A DNA stretch of 64,000 nucleotides from Microbispora hainanensis (GCF_036186745.1 NZ_CP108086.1:7936001-8000000), one strand, 5' to 3'; positions 17,026 through 25,802 are shown, counted from the first letter of the stretch. Made by a program: numbers and translations. The notes: generated by a model not told the origin, from the letters alone.

Positions 17026-17041
17026 TCAATCAAGTGATTGA
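17026..17041. promoter_or_regulatory. orphan 16-bp perfect palindrome
   Basis: TCAATCA, AG, TGATTGA has perfect 7-bp arms in AT-rich DNA between two convergent genes. It looks like a TetR- or MarR-type operator but no gene start is near. Confidence 0.5.
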
Positions 17042-17059
17042 ATGACGTATCGCCGAAAC

Positions 17060-17092
17060 CCCGGCGCACCCGTCCGATCCGGATGCGCCGGG
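17060..17092. terminator. bidirectional hairpin after nrdB
   Basis: CCCGGCGCA (17060-17068) pairs perfectly with TGCGCCGGG (17084-17092). It stands between convergent genes and lacks a U-tract, as is common for actinomycete terminators. Confidence 0.55.
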
Positions 17093-17119
17093 CGAGCCGG
17101 GCGCCGAAAACCGTGCGGA

Positions 17120-18124
17120 TCAGAAGGCCTCGTCGAAGCTGACGTCGCCCTCGACGGCCACCTGGTAGGCCGAGACACGGCGCTCGAAGAAGTTCGCCAG
17201 CTCCTGCACGTCCTGGAACTCCATGAACGGGAAGGGGTTATCCGTGCCGTACCGCACGGGCAGGCCGAGCCGGGCGAGCCTGCGGTCGGCGACATACTCC
17301 AGGTAACGCCGCATGTTGTCCGCGCTCATGACGCCGTGCCCGTCGCCGCACAGGTCGCGGGCGAAGGCGAGCTCGGCGGCGACCGCCTCCTCCATCATCC
17401 GCGTCACCTGGGCCGCCAGCTCGTCGTCGAACAGGTCCGGCTCCTCGCGGCGTACGGTGTCCACCACCTCGAAGGCGAACTCCATGTGCATCGACTCGTC
17501 GCGGAACACCCAGTTGGTGCCGGTCGCGAGACCGCCGAGCAGCCCCCGCGAGCGGAACCAGTAGACGTACGCGAAGGCGCCGTAGAAGAACAGTCCCTCG
17601 ATGCAGGCGGCGAAGCAGATCAGGTTGAGCAGGAAGGCCCGCCGGTCCTCCCGGGTCTCCAGCCGGTTCAGCTCGCTGATCGAGTCGATCCAGCGGAAGC
17701 AGAACTCGGCCTTGTCGCGGATCGACGGGATGTGCTCGACGGCGGCGAACGCCTTGGCCCGCTCGTCGTGATCGGGCAGGTAGGTGTCGAGCAGGGTCAG
17801 GTAGAACTGGACGTGCACCGCCTCCTCGAACAGCTGCCTGCTCAGGTACAGCCGCGCCTCGGGGGCGTTGACGTGCTGATAGAGGTTCAGCACCAGGTTG
17901 TTGGCCACGATCGAGTCGCCGGTCGCGAAGAACGCCACGAGCCGGTTGATCAGGTGGCGCTCCCCCTCGTCGAGGGTCGCGAGGTCGGCGAGGTCGGAGG
18001 CGAGATCGACCTCCTCGACCGTCCAGGTGTTCCTGATCGCCGCGCGATACCTCTCGTAGAACCCGGGGTAGCGCATCGGGCGCAGGGTCAGGTCCATGCC
18101 GGGGTCGAGCAGCATCGTTCTCAT
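17120..18124 (-). CDS. nrdB: ribonucleotide reductase class I, small (radical) subunit
   Basis: 334 aa. It houses the metal-tyrosyl radical that starts ribonucleotide reduction in NrdA. Ligand motifs are GDSIVANN (Asp), EEAVHVQFY with Glu, His and the radical Tyr four residues after the His, CIEGLFFYGAF (Glu), and RDESMHMEF (Glu and His). The radical Tyr is present, so it is not the Phe-bearing class Ic type. ATG 18124 overlaps the nrdA stop in an ATGA arrangement, so translation is coupled. Expression follows nrdA and the upstream B12 riboswitch. Confidence 0.95.
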   Translation of the reverse strand: MRTMLLDPGMDLTLRPMRYPGFYERYRAAIRNTWTVEEVDLASDLADLATLDEGERHLINRLVAFFATGDSIVANNLVLNLYQHVNAPEARLYLSRQLFEEAVHVQFYLTLLDTYLPDHDERAKAFAAVEHIPSIRDKAEFCFRWIDSISELNRLETREDRRAFLLNLICFAACIEGLFFYGAFAYVYWFRSRGLLGGLATGTNWVFRDESMHMEFAFEVVDTVRREEPDLFDDELAAQVTRMMEEAVAAELAFARDLCGDGHGVMSADNMRRYLEYVADRRLARLGLPVRYGTDNPFPFMEFQDVQELANFFERRVSAYQVAVEGDVSFDEAF

Positions 18125-20445
18125 TGGCAAGCCTCGCAGATCTCGGGGTTCTCAAGGGAGCAGGCGACGGCGTCCACCGGCGTGACCGCGGGGACGGTCG
18201 TCTGGGCGATCCTCGTCGCCGGGCGGGAGCGCAGGTAGTAGGTGGTCTTCAGGCCCGACCGCCAGGCGTAGGCGTACATCGACGAGAGCTTGCCGATGGT
18301 GGGGGCGGCCATGAAGAGGTTGAGCGACTGCGACTGGTCGACGTACGGCTGCCGCGCGGCGGCCAGGTCGATGAGCGCCTTCTGGGGCAGCTCCCAGGCG
18401 GTGCGGTAGAGCGTCCTGAGCTCGGCCGGGATGGCGGCGATGTCCTGGATCGAGCCGTCGTTGAGCTTGATCGCGTCGCGCATCGACCGCGTCCACAGGC
18501 CGAGGGCCTGGAGGTCCCGCACGAGATAACGGTTGACCTGGAGGAACTCCCCCGACAGCGTCTCCCGCTTGAAGACGTTGGACACCTGCGGCTCGACGCA
18601 CTCGTAGCAGCCCGCGATCGAGGCGATCGTGGCCGTCGGCGCGATCGCGATCAGCAGGGAGTTGCGCAGTCCGGTCTCCGCGATCCTGGCCCGCAGCGCG
18701 GCCCACTCCTCCGGGTGGACCGGGGTGCACGGATAGTGGTCGAGGTGCAGCACGCCGTCCGCCGCCCGCGTCTCCCCGTACGCCGGGTGGCGCCCGCGCT
18801 CCGCGGCCAGGTCGGCCGAGGTGCCGTACGCCGCGAGCGCGATCTCCTCGGCGATGCGGGTGGACAGCGCGAGCGCCTCGGGCGAGTCGAACGGCAGGCG
18901 CAGCGCGAAGAACACGTCGGCGAGGCCCATGACGCCGAGGCCGACCGGCCGCCACTTGCGGTTGGCCGCCTCCGCCTCGGGCGTCGGATAGAAGCCGAGG
19001 TCGATCGTCCGGTCCAGGAACCGTACGGCGGTGCGGACGGTGGCGCGGAGCCTGCCGAAGTCGACGGCGTCGCCCTCCGGGGTCAGGTGCGCGGCGAGGT
19101 TGACCGAGCCGAGGTTGCACACGGCGGTCTCGCCGTCGCTGGTGACCTCCAGGATCTCGGTGCACAGGTTGGACAGGTGGATGACGTTGCCGGGCCGCGC
19201 GGTCTGGTTGGAGGCGCGGTTGGAGGCGTCCTTGAACGTCATCCAGCCGTTGCCGGTCTGGGCGAGCGTGCGCATCATCCGGGCATAGAGGGCGCGGGCC
19301 GGCACCTGCTTGACGTAGCACCCGGCGGCCTCCAGCTCGCGATAACGGGTGTCGAACGCCTCACCCCACAGGTCGGTCAGCTCGGGGACCTCCTTGGGGT
19401 CGAACAGCGACCACGTGCCGTCCGCCTCGACCCGGCGCATGAACTCGTCGGGCACCCAGTTGGCCAGGTTGAGGTTGTGCGTGCGCCGCGACTCCTCGCC
19501 CGTGTTGTCGCGAAGCTCCAGGAACTCCTCGATGTCGGCGTGCCAGGTCTCCAGGTAGACGCAGGCCGCGCCCTTGCGCCTGCCGCCCTGATTGACGGCC
19601 GCCACCGACGCGTCGAGCGTGCGCAGCCACGGCACGATGCCGTTGGACAGGCCGTTGGTGCCCCGGATCAGCGAGCCGCGCGAGCGCACCCGCGTCCAGG
19701 CGATGCCGATCCCGCCCGAATACTTCGACAGCCGGGCCACCTGGCCGTACCGCTCGTAGATGCTCTCCAGCTCGTCCCTCGGGGAGTCGAGCAGGAAGCA
19801 CGACGAGAGCTGCGGCCGGCGCGCGCCCGAGTTGAACAGCGTCGGCGAGCTGGGCAGATAGGCCAGCGTGGACATCAGGCCGTACAGCTCGGCCGCCTCC
19901 GCCACCGTGGCCGACAGCCCGCAGGCGACGCGCAGCAGGAAGTGCTGCGGGCGCTCCAGCACGCGCCGGGTGACCGGGTGGCGCAGCAGGTAGCGGTCGT
20001 AGACCGTGCGCAGCCCGAAGTATTCGAACCGGTCGTCGGCCGCCGGGTCGATCAGCGCGTCGAGCGCCTCGGCCTCACCGGCCACGAAGGCGGCGACGGC
20101 GTCGCCAAGCAGCCCGGCGGCGTGGGCGGCGGCGACCGACTCGGAGAACGTGCGCACCCCCTCGGCCGCCGCCTCCTCCGCGATCAGCCCGCTCAGCAGC
20201 CTGGCCGCCCGGCGCGAGTTCTCCGGGTCGGCGATGACCCCGGCCGCCGCCTCCTCGATGGCCTGCCAGACCTGCGCCGCGTCCCACCCGCCGTCCGGGC
20301 CGCCGTCCGGGCCGCCGTCCGGGCCGGCCGATGCCCGCCGTACGGCACCGGTGGAGGGTCCGGAGTTCCCCGCCGAAGCCCACGGCCCGCCGCGTACCTC
20401 TGACGCGGGGTCCGCGGAAGCGGAGGCCGGGTCGGTGATCGTCAT
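18121..20445 (-). CDS. nrdA: ribonucleoside-diphosphate reductase class I, large subunit
   Basis: 774 aa. It reduces ribonucleoside diphosphates to deoxy forms. Catalytic residues are visible: QLSSCFLL (first redox Cys), SNLCTEI (Asn-Cys-Glu radical site), ETAVCNLGSVN (second redox Cys) and the C-terminal redox pair ICEACQ. The N-terminus holds a degenerate ATP-cone-like segment (about 45-130) after a low-complexity start containing DGGP units repeated at 9-bp DNA period. ATG 20445 is preceded by AGGAG. The promoter lies about 350 nt upstream, and the leader contains a cobalamin riboswitch, as known for nrdAB of Streptomyces coelicolor, which also has a B12-dependent NrdJ. Confidence 0.95.
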   Translation of the reverse strand: MTITDPASASADPASEVRGGPWASAGNSGPSTGAVRRASAGPDGGPDGGPDGGWDAAQVWQAIEEAAAGVIADPENSRRAARLLSGLIAEEAAAEGVRTFSESVAAAHAAGLLGDAVAAFVAGEAEALDALIDPAADDRFEYFGLRTVYDRYLLRHPVTRRVLERPQHFLLRVACGLSATVAEAAELYGLMSTLAYLPSSPTLFNSGARRPQLSSCFLLDSPRDELESIYERYGQVARLSKYSGGIGIAWTRVRSRGSLIRGTNGLSNGIVPWLRTLDASVAAVNQGGRRKGAACVYLETWHADIEEFLELRDNTGEESRRTHNLNLANWVPDEFMRRVEADGTWSLFDPKEVPELTDLWGEAFDTRYRELEAAGCYVKQVPARALYARMMRTLAQTGNGWMTFKDASNRASNQTARPGNVIHLSNLCTEILEVTSDGETAVCNLGSVNLAAHLTPEGDAVDFGRLRATVRTAVRFLDRTIDLGFYPTPEAEAANRKWRPVGLGVMGLADVFFALRLPFDSPEALALSTRIAEEIALAAYGTSADLAAERGRHPAYGETRAADGVLHLDHYPCTPVHPEEWAALRARIAETGLRNSLLIAIAPTATIASIAGCYECVEPQVSNVFKRETLSGEFLQVNRYLVRDLQALGLWTRSMRDAIKLNDGSIQDIAAIPAELRTLYRTAWELPQKALIDLAAARQPYVDQSQSLNLFMAAPTIGKLSSMYAYAWRSGLKTTYYLRSRPATRIAQTTVPAVTPVDAVACSLENPEICEACQ

Positions 20446-20590
20446 CAGATGCCCTCTCCTCGTCGTCTCGTGTCCCGGCCGGACCGGAGGGAGGCATGCC
20501 GCGGCGCACGCGCACGAGAGGGATTCGTGCCGTGACGATGCGGCGAGCCCGCCCTCGGGGCCCGGCGCGGGGCGCGCGCCCATGCGCGCG

Positions 20591-20800
20591 CATCGCTGGC
20601 AGGTCTTCGGACTCGCGGGCGCCCGGCCGGGCTCGCGCCCTGCCGGTCCTACTGGCCGTCGCTTCCCGGGCGCGCTCGCGCCCAGTGCTCGGAGCACAGC
20701 ACCGTGCTGTGCCGACGGCGGTCGTTCCCGCTCACCGCTGCGGGGCAGTCCCGGATTTCCACCGGGTTCCCTCTTGCCTCACCAAGGTGAACCAGCAACG
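20591..20800 (-). promoter_or_regulatory. cobalamin (adenosylcobalamin) riboswitch upstream of nrdAB
   Basis: On the minus strand the leader carries the B12-box AGTCCGAAGACCTGCCA (20613-20597), the core GAGGGAACCCGGTGGAAATC, and GGGACTGCCCCGCAGCGG. P1 closes with CGTTGCTGG (20800-20792) pairing to CCAGCGATG (20599-20591), nine pairs with two wobbles. In the family, ligand binding shuts expression off. The 145 nt after it contain GC-rich hairpins that could act as the expression platform. The riboswitch begins about where transcription should start (20800). Confidence 0.95.
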
Positions 20801-20806
20801 CGATGG

Positions 20807-20834
20807 ATCCTACATCTAGTGGCCCTTCCCGCAA
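20807..20834 (-). promoter_or_regulatory. nrdAB promoter
   Basis: -35 TTGCGG (20834-20829), 16-bp spacer and -10 TAGGAT (20812-20807) on the minus strand. The predicted start near 20800 coincides with the first base of riboswitch stem P1. Confidence 0.6.
20810..20821. promoter_or_regulatory. NrdR-box-like site 2
   Basis: CACTAGATGTAG on the minus strand fits the CACWANATNTWG core of NrdR boxes. It overlaps the nrdA -10 box and its centre is 31.5 bp from site 1. Confidence 0.5.
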
Positions 20835-20841
20835 GCGCCCC

Positions 20842-20852
20842 CACAAGTTGTG
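20842..20852. promoter_or_regulatory. NrdR-box-like site 1
   Basis: CACAA, G, TTGTG is a perfect palindrome just upstream of the nrdA -35. Two sites three helical turns apart is the arrangement known for NrdR. Confidence 0.5.
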
Positions 20853-20856
20853 TTTT

Positions 20857-21795
20857 TCAGCGGAGTCCGAGATCATTGAGGAGCAGGGCCGTACGGCGCG
20901 CCTCGCCGGCGAGCCATTGCCGGAAGTCGTCGCCGTCGAGCCACATCGGCGTCCAGTCGTTGCGCTCGCACAGGCGCCGCCAGCCCGGCGTGCCGGCGAC
21001 GGCACGGCACAGATCGAGCAGGGCGTCCGGCTCGGGCGTGCCGCGCGGGGCGATCAGCCCGGTCCAGTCGGCGAACACGACGCGTACGCCCGACTCCGAC
21101 AGCGTCGGCGCGTCCACCCCGGACAGCCGCTCGGCGGAGGAGACGGCGAGCGGGCGCAGCCGTCCGGCGCGCACATGGGGGGCGACCTCGCGCCTGCTGC
21201 CGAACCCGAGCGCGAGCCGCCCGTCGACGACCGCGGCGACGGCCTGCGCCCTGCTGCCGAACGCGACGTAGTCGAGCAGGCGGACGTCGGCTCCCAGGCC
21301 CCGGGCGGTCATGCCGAACAGCAGGTGTTCCGGGCCACGGTCGGCGCCGCCCGCGACCCGGTGCGCCCCCGGGTTCCGCAGCAGCGCGGCGGCGAACTGG
21401 TCGAACGTGCGATAGCCCGAGTCGGGCGAGGCGACCAGCACCTCCCACTCCCCCGCCAGCCGCGCGAGCGGTACGGCCCGGGCCACGAGGAGGGGGTCGC
21501 GGGCCAGCGCGCAGGCGGCGAGCAGCGCGGAGTCGGCGACCACCAGGCCGGCCCCCGGCCGGTTCAGGTCGGCGAGAGCCGTCCCGCCGCCACCGGTCTC
21601 CCGCCTGATCCGTACGGCCCGGGCCCAGCCACGCCCTTCCACGAGCGACTTGAACCCGGCGGCGACGCCCTCCCCGCACCCGCCGGGCGGGCCCGGGACC
21701 ATCAGGGAGAGCTCCCCGCGGCGCGGGGGTGCGGGGACACCGCATGCGCCCGCGAGGGCCAGGACTCCCAGTGCGAGGACCGTACGGCGTCGCAT
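20857..21795 (-). CDS. TctC/Bug-type solute-binding lipoprotein, orphan
   Basis: 312 aa. The N-terminus MRRRTVLALGVLALAGACG is a lipoprotein signal with lipobox LAGAC, so the mature protein would be membrane-anchored outside the cell. The body resembles tripartite-tricarboxylate (TctC) receptors: a LSLMVPGPPGG start, GGADRGPEHLLFGMTARGLG, and the GRLRPLAVSSAERLSGVDAPTLSESG segment typical of the family. No TctA or TctB membrane partner is in the window, so it is an orphan receptor; ligand unknown. GGAGGG lies 7 nt before ATG 21795. The nrdA control region begins just after its stop, on the same strand. Confidence 0.8.
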   Translation of the reverse strand: MRRRTVLALGVLALAGACGVPAPPRRGELSLMVPGPPGGCGEGVAAGFKSLVEGRGWARAVRIRRETGGGGTALADLNRPGAGLVVADSALLAACALARDPLLVARAVPLARLAGEWEVLVASPDSGYRTFDQFAAALLRNPGAHRVAGGADRGPEHLLFGMTARGLGADVRLLDYVAFGSRAQAVAAVVDGRLALGFGSRREVAPHVRAGRLRPLAVSSAERLSGVDAPTLSESGVRVVFADWTGLIAPRGTPEPDALLDLCRAVAGTPGWRRLCERNDWTPMWLDGDDFRQWLAGEARRTALLLNDLGLR

Positions 21796-21915
21796 GTCGG
21801 CACCCTCCACCCCGAAGAGTCCCTTACATGCACAGACTATGAGTAACTACACCATGTCACCACATAACGGACGTTACGGCTGCGGCGATCGATGGGTGGT
21901 TCTCGCCGGGTAGAG

Positions 21916-22062
21916 GGCGATCCCGCGGTGGTCGCGGGTCAGGCGCCTGCCGCAGGAGCTCGGAAAGAAGCCGTCGTCCTCGCTGCGATGGTGACTGCCC
22001 AGTGCGGCACAGCAGGTGTGACAGTGGGCACGCAGGTCGGGCTTGATCACCTCGACCCGCTT
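21916..22062 (-). pseudogene. remnant of a hemerythrin (HHE) domain
   Basis: The minus strand reads VEVIKPDLRAHCHTCCAALG then SHHRSEDDGFFP, the paired-His HHxxED motif of hemerythrin-like domains, followed shortly by LTRDHRGI, which resembles the next helix (DH pair) with the intervening part missing. No plausible complete gene surrounds it. I read it as a decayed fragment. The rest of the 340-bp gap (21796-22135) shows no gene. Confidence 0.4.
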
Positions 22063-22135
22063 GGCTCGCGCGGGCAGTTCCGCGTGCGCAACACCCGCTC
22101 GGTCAGGGATACAGGCGTCGTATACAAAGGCAGGC

Positions 22136-22948
22136 ATGGAGGACCTTGTCGAGCACCGTTACGGCCGCGACGACATACGGCTGATGACGGCGTCCTTCCG
22201 TAGGCATCACTTCGTTCCGCACGCGCACAGCGAGTACGCCATAGCGGCGATCGAGCGCGGGGTGGAGGCCGTCCGCTATCGCGGCGCCACCGAGCACGCG
22301 CCCGCGGGCAGCCTGCTCCTCCTCGACGCCGACACCATCCACGCCGGCCGTCCCGGCATCCCCGAGGGCTGGGACTACCGGGTCTTCTACATCCCGCAGC
22401 ACCTGCTCGCGGAGCTCGCCGGGCACCGGCCGGCCTTCTCCACACCGGCTCCGTACGATCCTCGCCTGGCCGCCCGCCTGATCCGGCTGCACCGCCGCCG
22501 GGACCAGACCTCCCTCGCCGCGCAGGAGGAGTTCGAGGCGCTGTGCACCGAGATCCTCGCCCGCTACACGCGCCGCGGAATCGCCCCGGCGCCCATCCGC
22601 ACGACGCCGGCGGGGCCGGTCGCGAAGGTGCAGCGGCATCTGGCCGAAGACCTGCGGCGCACCCCAAGCCTGGACGAGCTCGCGCAGGTGGCGGGCCTGC
22701 CCCGGTTCCGGCTGCTGCGCGCCTTCCGCCGCGAGACCGGCGTGACCCCGCACGGCTACCTGCTCCAGCTCCGCCTGCGCTGCGCCCAGCAGCTCCTGAC
22801 CGCCGGGCACACCATCGCGCGGGCCGCCGCGGAGAGCGGCTTCTACGACCAGGCGCACCTGCACCGCCATTTCCGCCGTACGTTCGCGGCCACCCCGGGC
22901 CGGTTCGCGCGCAACGACGTACAAGACCGGCGCGGCTCGCGCGCCTAG
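22136..22948 (+). CDS. AraC family transcriptional regulator
   Basis: 270 aa. The N-terminal cupin-like sensor (HHFVPHAHSEYAIAAIERG, PAGSLLLLDADTIHAG) matches the AraC-type ligand-binding domain (PF02311). The C-terminal pair of helix-turn-helices is intact: PSLDELAQVAGLPRFRLLRAF and TIARAAAESGFYDQAHLHRHF. This is the type that controls amino-acid exporters or amine metabolism next door. It lies 11 bp upstream of the isochorismatase-like hydrolase in the same direction, so they probably form an operon. ATG 22136 follows AAAGGCAGG. Confidence 0.9.
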   Translation: MEDLVEHRYGRDDIRLMTASFRRHHFVPHAHSEYAIAAIERGVEAVRYRGATEHAPAGSLLLLDADTIHAGRPGIPEGWDYRVFYIPQHLLAELAGHRPAFSTPAPYDPRLAARLIRLHRRRDQTSLAAQEEFEALCTEILARYTRRGIAPAPIRTTPAGPVAKVQRHLAEDLRRTPSLDELAQVAGLPRFRLLRAFRRETGVTPHGYLLQLRLRCAQQLLTAGHTIARAAAESGFYDQAHLHRHFRRTFAATPGRFARNDVQDRRGSRA

Positions 22949-22959
22949 CGTTGCCGGGC

Positions 22960-23640
22960 ATGGACGAATACACCAGCCACGAATACACCGGGCCCGAATA
23001 CACCGGGCCCGAGTTCTCCCGCAGCGCGCTGCTCACCATCGACCTGCAGCGCGACTTCGTCGCCGGCATCGCCGGCACCGCCGAGGTGCTGCCCGCGGTC
23101 CGGCGCCTCACGCACGCGTTCCGCGAGGCGGGGCGGCCCATCGTGCATGTCGTGCGCCTCTATCTGCCCGACGGCAGCAACGCCGACCTGTGCCGCCGGA
23201 CGCTGCGCGGCATGGTCAACCCGCACTCCCCGGGCTCCCAGCTGGCCGCCGGACTGCTCCCCGGCGGGCTCCCCGGCGGAACGGCGGAACGCGAGCTCGA
23301 CCCGGACCTGCTCCTCGCGGGACGCGCGCAGGAGGTCGGCCCGGGCGAGCACATCCTGTACAAAGCCCGCTGGAGCGCCTTCTACGGCACCCCGCTGCTG
23401 GAGCACCTCGCGGAACGCGCGGTGAGCACCGTGGTCGTCGCCGGGTGCAACTACCCGAACTGCCCGCGTTCCACCCTCGTCGACGCGACCGAGCGCGACC
23501 TGCGCGCCGTCGCGGTCCGCGACGCCCTGTCCGGCTGGACCGCCGGCGCGGACCGCGAGCTGGCGGGGATGGGCATCGCCTGCCTGGACACGAGCGAGGT
23601 CGTCGCCGCCGTCCGGTCGCGCGCGGCGTCCCGGGCCTGA
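22960..23640 (+). CDS. isochorismatase-like cysteine hydrolase
   Basis: 226 aa. Catalytic triad: Asp in ALLTIDLQRDF, Lys in ILYKARWSAFYGTPLL, and Cys in VVAGCNYPNCPRSTLVDA, where the second Cys is at the usual nucleophile place. The family includes isochorismatases, nicotinamidases and ureidoamidases; the context of an AraC regulator does not settle the substrate. The N-terminus has in-frame 15-bp repeats (EYTGP twice after EYTSH), unusual for this family, which normally starts close to the first strand. Confidence 0.85.
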   Translation: MDEYTSHEYTGPEYTGPEFSRSALLTIDLQRDFVAGIAGTAEVLPAVRRLTHAFREAGRPIVHVVRLYLPDGSNADLCRRTLRGMVNPHSPGSQLAAGLLPGGLPGGTAERELDPDLLLAGRAQEVGPGEHILYKARWSAFYGTPLLEHLAERAVSTVVVAGCNYPNCPRSTLVDATERDLRAVAVRDALSGWTAGADRELAGMGIACLDTSEVVAAVRSRAASRA

Positions 23641-23642
23641 CT

Positions 23643-23681
23643 CCGTACGGCCCGCACCGGCACGCGGCGTGGGCCGTACGG
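23643..23681. terminator. bidirectional hairpin between convergent genes
   Basis: CCGTACGGCCC (23643-23653) pairs perfectly with GGGCCGTACGG (23671-23681), loop 17 nt, between the isochorismatase-like gene and glmS. Confidence 0.7.
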
Positions 23682-23692
23682 CGTGCGGACGG

Positions 23693-25510
23693 TTATTCGA
23701 CCGTCACGCTCTTGGCGAGGTTGCGCGGGCGGTCGACGTCGCGCTCCAGGGCGACGGCCGCGTGGTAGGCGAAAAGCTGCAGCGGGATCGTGAGCAGGAT
23801 GGGGTCGAGCTCGACCTCGTTCTTGGGCACCACGATGCAGTCGTCGGCCGCCTCGGACGTGCGGTGGCCGACCATGAGGATGCGCCCGTGCCTGGCCCGG
23901 ATCTCGCCCAGCGTGGTGAGGTTCTTGTCGAGCAGCTCGTCGTCCGGGACGATCGCGACCGTCGGCAGCTCGGGGCTGATCAGCGCGAGCGGGCCGTGCT
24001 TGAGCTCGCTCGCCGGGTATGCCTCGGCGTGGACGTAGGAGATCTCCTTGAGCTTCTGCGCGCCCTCGCGGGCCACCGGGTAGCCGCGCACCCGGCCGAC
24101 GAACATCATGCCCGGCGAGTCGGCGTACTTCTTCGCCAGATCCCTGATCCGGTCCTCCAGCGTGAGGATCTCCTTGATCTGCTCGGGCAGCCGGCGCAGG
24201 CCCTCGCAGATCCTGCGGCCGTCGGCGGGCGACAGGTCGCGTACGCGGCCGAGGTGCAGGGCGAGCAGCGCGAACGCCACGGCCGTCGAGGTGAACGCCT
24301 TGGTGGACGCCACCGAGACCTCGGGACCCGCGTGCAGGTAGATGCCGCCGTCGGTCTCCCGGGCGATGGCGCTGCCGACGGTGTTGACGATGCCGAGCAC
24401 CCGGCCGCCCTTGCGCTTGAGCTCCTGCACGGCGGCGAGCGTGTCGTACGTCTCCCCCGACTGGCTGATCGCCACGTACAGCGTGTCGGGCTCGACGACG
24501 GGGCTGCGGTAGCGGAACTCCGACGCGGGCTCGGCGTCGGCGGGGATGCGGGCCAGCTCCTCGATGAGCTGCGCGCCCATCTGCCCGGAGTAGTACGCGG
24601 ACCCACAGCCGATGATCTTCACGCGGCGGAACGAGCGGGTCTCGCGGGCGTCCATGTTGAGGCCGCCCAGGTGGGCGATGTGGAACCGGTCGTCGATCCG
24701 GCCGCGCAGCGTGCGGGCGACCGTGTCGGGCTGCTCGGAGATCTCCTTGAGCAGGTAGTGCTCGTAGCCGCCGTTGTCGTAGTGGCCGGCGTCCCAGTCG
24801 ACCGTGAACGGCTCCTTGGCCGTCTCCCTGGCGTCGCTGGTGAACGTGTTGAACCCGTCGGCCTTGATGACCGCGAGCTCGCCGTCCTCCAGGTGGACGA
24901 CCTGCCGGGTGTAGCGGATGAGCGCGGCGACGTCGGAGGCGGCGAACATCTCCTTCTCGCCGAGGCCGAGCACGATCGGGCTGCCGTTGCGGGCCACCAC
25001 GATCTCGCCGGGACGCTGCGCGTCGATGACGGCGATGCCGTACGTGCCGACCACGCTCTTCAGCGCCCGTGAGACGGCCTCGCGCAGCGAGTCGGTCTCC
25101 TTGACCATGCGCCCGACGAGCTGCGAGAGCACCTCGCTGTCGGTCTCGCTCTCGAACTTCACGCCCTCGCCCTCCAGGCGGCGGCGCAGCTCGTCGGCGT
25201 TCTCGATGATGCCGTTGTGCACGACCGCGACGCGCTGCTCCTGGTCGAGGTGCGGGTGCGCGTTCACGTCACTGGGCGCGCCGTGGGTGGCCCAGCGGGT
25301 GTGCCCGATGCCGCTCGTGCCCTTGAACTTCGCGGGTACGGCCGCCGCCAGGTCGGCGACCCGGCCCTTGACCTTGCGCGTCTTGAGGCTCTTGGCGTTC
25401 ACGACGGCGAGGCCGGCCGAGTCGTAGCCCCGGTACTCCAGTCGCTGGAGACCTTCGAGCAGGATGGGTGCCGCATCCTTTGGCCCGACATAAGCGACGA
25501 TTCCGCACAT
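23693..25510 (-). CDS. glmS: glutamine--fructose-6-phosphate aminotransferase (isomerizing)
   Basis: 605 aa, standard length. It makes glucosamine-6-phosphate from fructose-6-phosphate and glutamine, the entry to peptidoglycan and mycothiol amino sugars. The N-terminal Cys (MCGIVAYVG) is the glutaminase nucleophile; GIGHTRWATHG and the HNGIIEN loop follow. Two SIS sugar domains come next, with GCGSAYYSG and SQSGETYDT in the first. The conserved C-terminus LAKSVTVE is intact. It lies 8 bp after a small gene on the same strand and is probably co-transcribed with it. Confidence 0.97.
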   Translation of the reverse strand: MCGIVAYVGPKDAAPILLEGLQRLEYRGYDSAGLAVVNAKSLKTRKVKGRVADLAAAVPAKFKGTSGIGHTRWATHGAPSDVNAHPHLDQEQRVAVVHNGIIENADELRRRLEGEGVKFESETDSEVLSQLVGRMVKETDSLREAVSRALKSVVGTYGIAVIDAQRPGEIVVARNGSPIVLGLGEKEMFAASDVAALIRYTRQVVHLEDGELAVIKADGFNTFTSDARETAKEPFTVDWDAGHYDNGGYEHYLLKEISEQPDTVARTLRGRIDDRFHIAHLGGLNMDARETRSFRRVKIIGCGSAYYSGQMGAQLIEELARIPADAEPASEFRYRSPVVEPDTLYVAISQSGETYDTLAAVQELKRKGGRVLGIVNTVGSAIARETDGGIYLHAGPEVSVASTKAFTSTAVAFALLALHLGRVRDLSPADGRRICEGLRRLPEQIKEILTLEDRIRDLAKKYADSPGMMFVGRVRGYPVAREGAQKLKEISYVHAEAYPASELKHGPLALISPELPTVAIVPDDELLDKNLTTLGEIRARHGRILMVGHRTSEAADDCIVVPKNEVELDPILLTIPLQLFAYHAAVALERDVDRPRNLAKSVTVE

Positions 25511-25518
25511 AACCGCTC

Positions 25519-25794
25519 CTATCCGTAAACGATCCGCCGGAGCTGGCGCAGGGTCAGCTCCGGTGCCGCGACACGCCTTCCCGCGAGCTCGGCGGAGATT
25601 CTGGGAAAGATCTGGTCGTTCGTCAGCCCCCTCGACTTGAGTTCGCCGTGGCGGCGCCGCACGTACTCTTCCGCGGGCTCGCCGAAGTACGCCAGGACGT
25701 CGGCCACCACGCGAGCCGCCTCCCCGGGCCCCAGTGACGTGGTCCGGGTGAGGTGACCGATCAGATCCTCGAAGGGATGCCGTGCCGTGGACAC
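25519..25794 (-). CDS. conserved small protein upstream of glmS
   Basis: 91 aa, soluble and mostly helical, ending ELTLRQLRRIVYG. I do not recognise the domain. GTG 25794 (VSTARHPFEDLIGHL) is chosen because TAGGGT lies 8 nt upstream on the minus strand, a leaderless arrangement, just after a strong terminator. It would be the first gene of a glmS operon. Confidence 0.65.
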   Translation of the reverse strand: MSTARHPFEDLIGHLTRTTSLGPGEAARVVADVLAYFGEPAEEYVRRRHGELKSRGLTNDQIFPRISAELAGRRVAAPELTLRQLRRIVYG

Positions 25795-25802
25795 AGAGCA
25801 GG

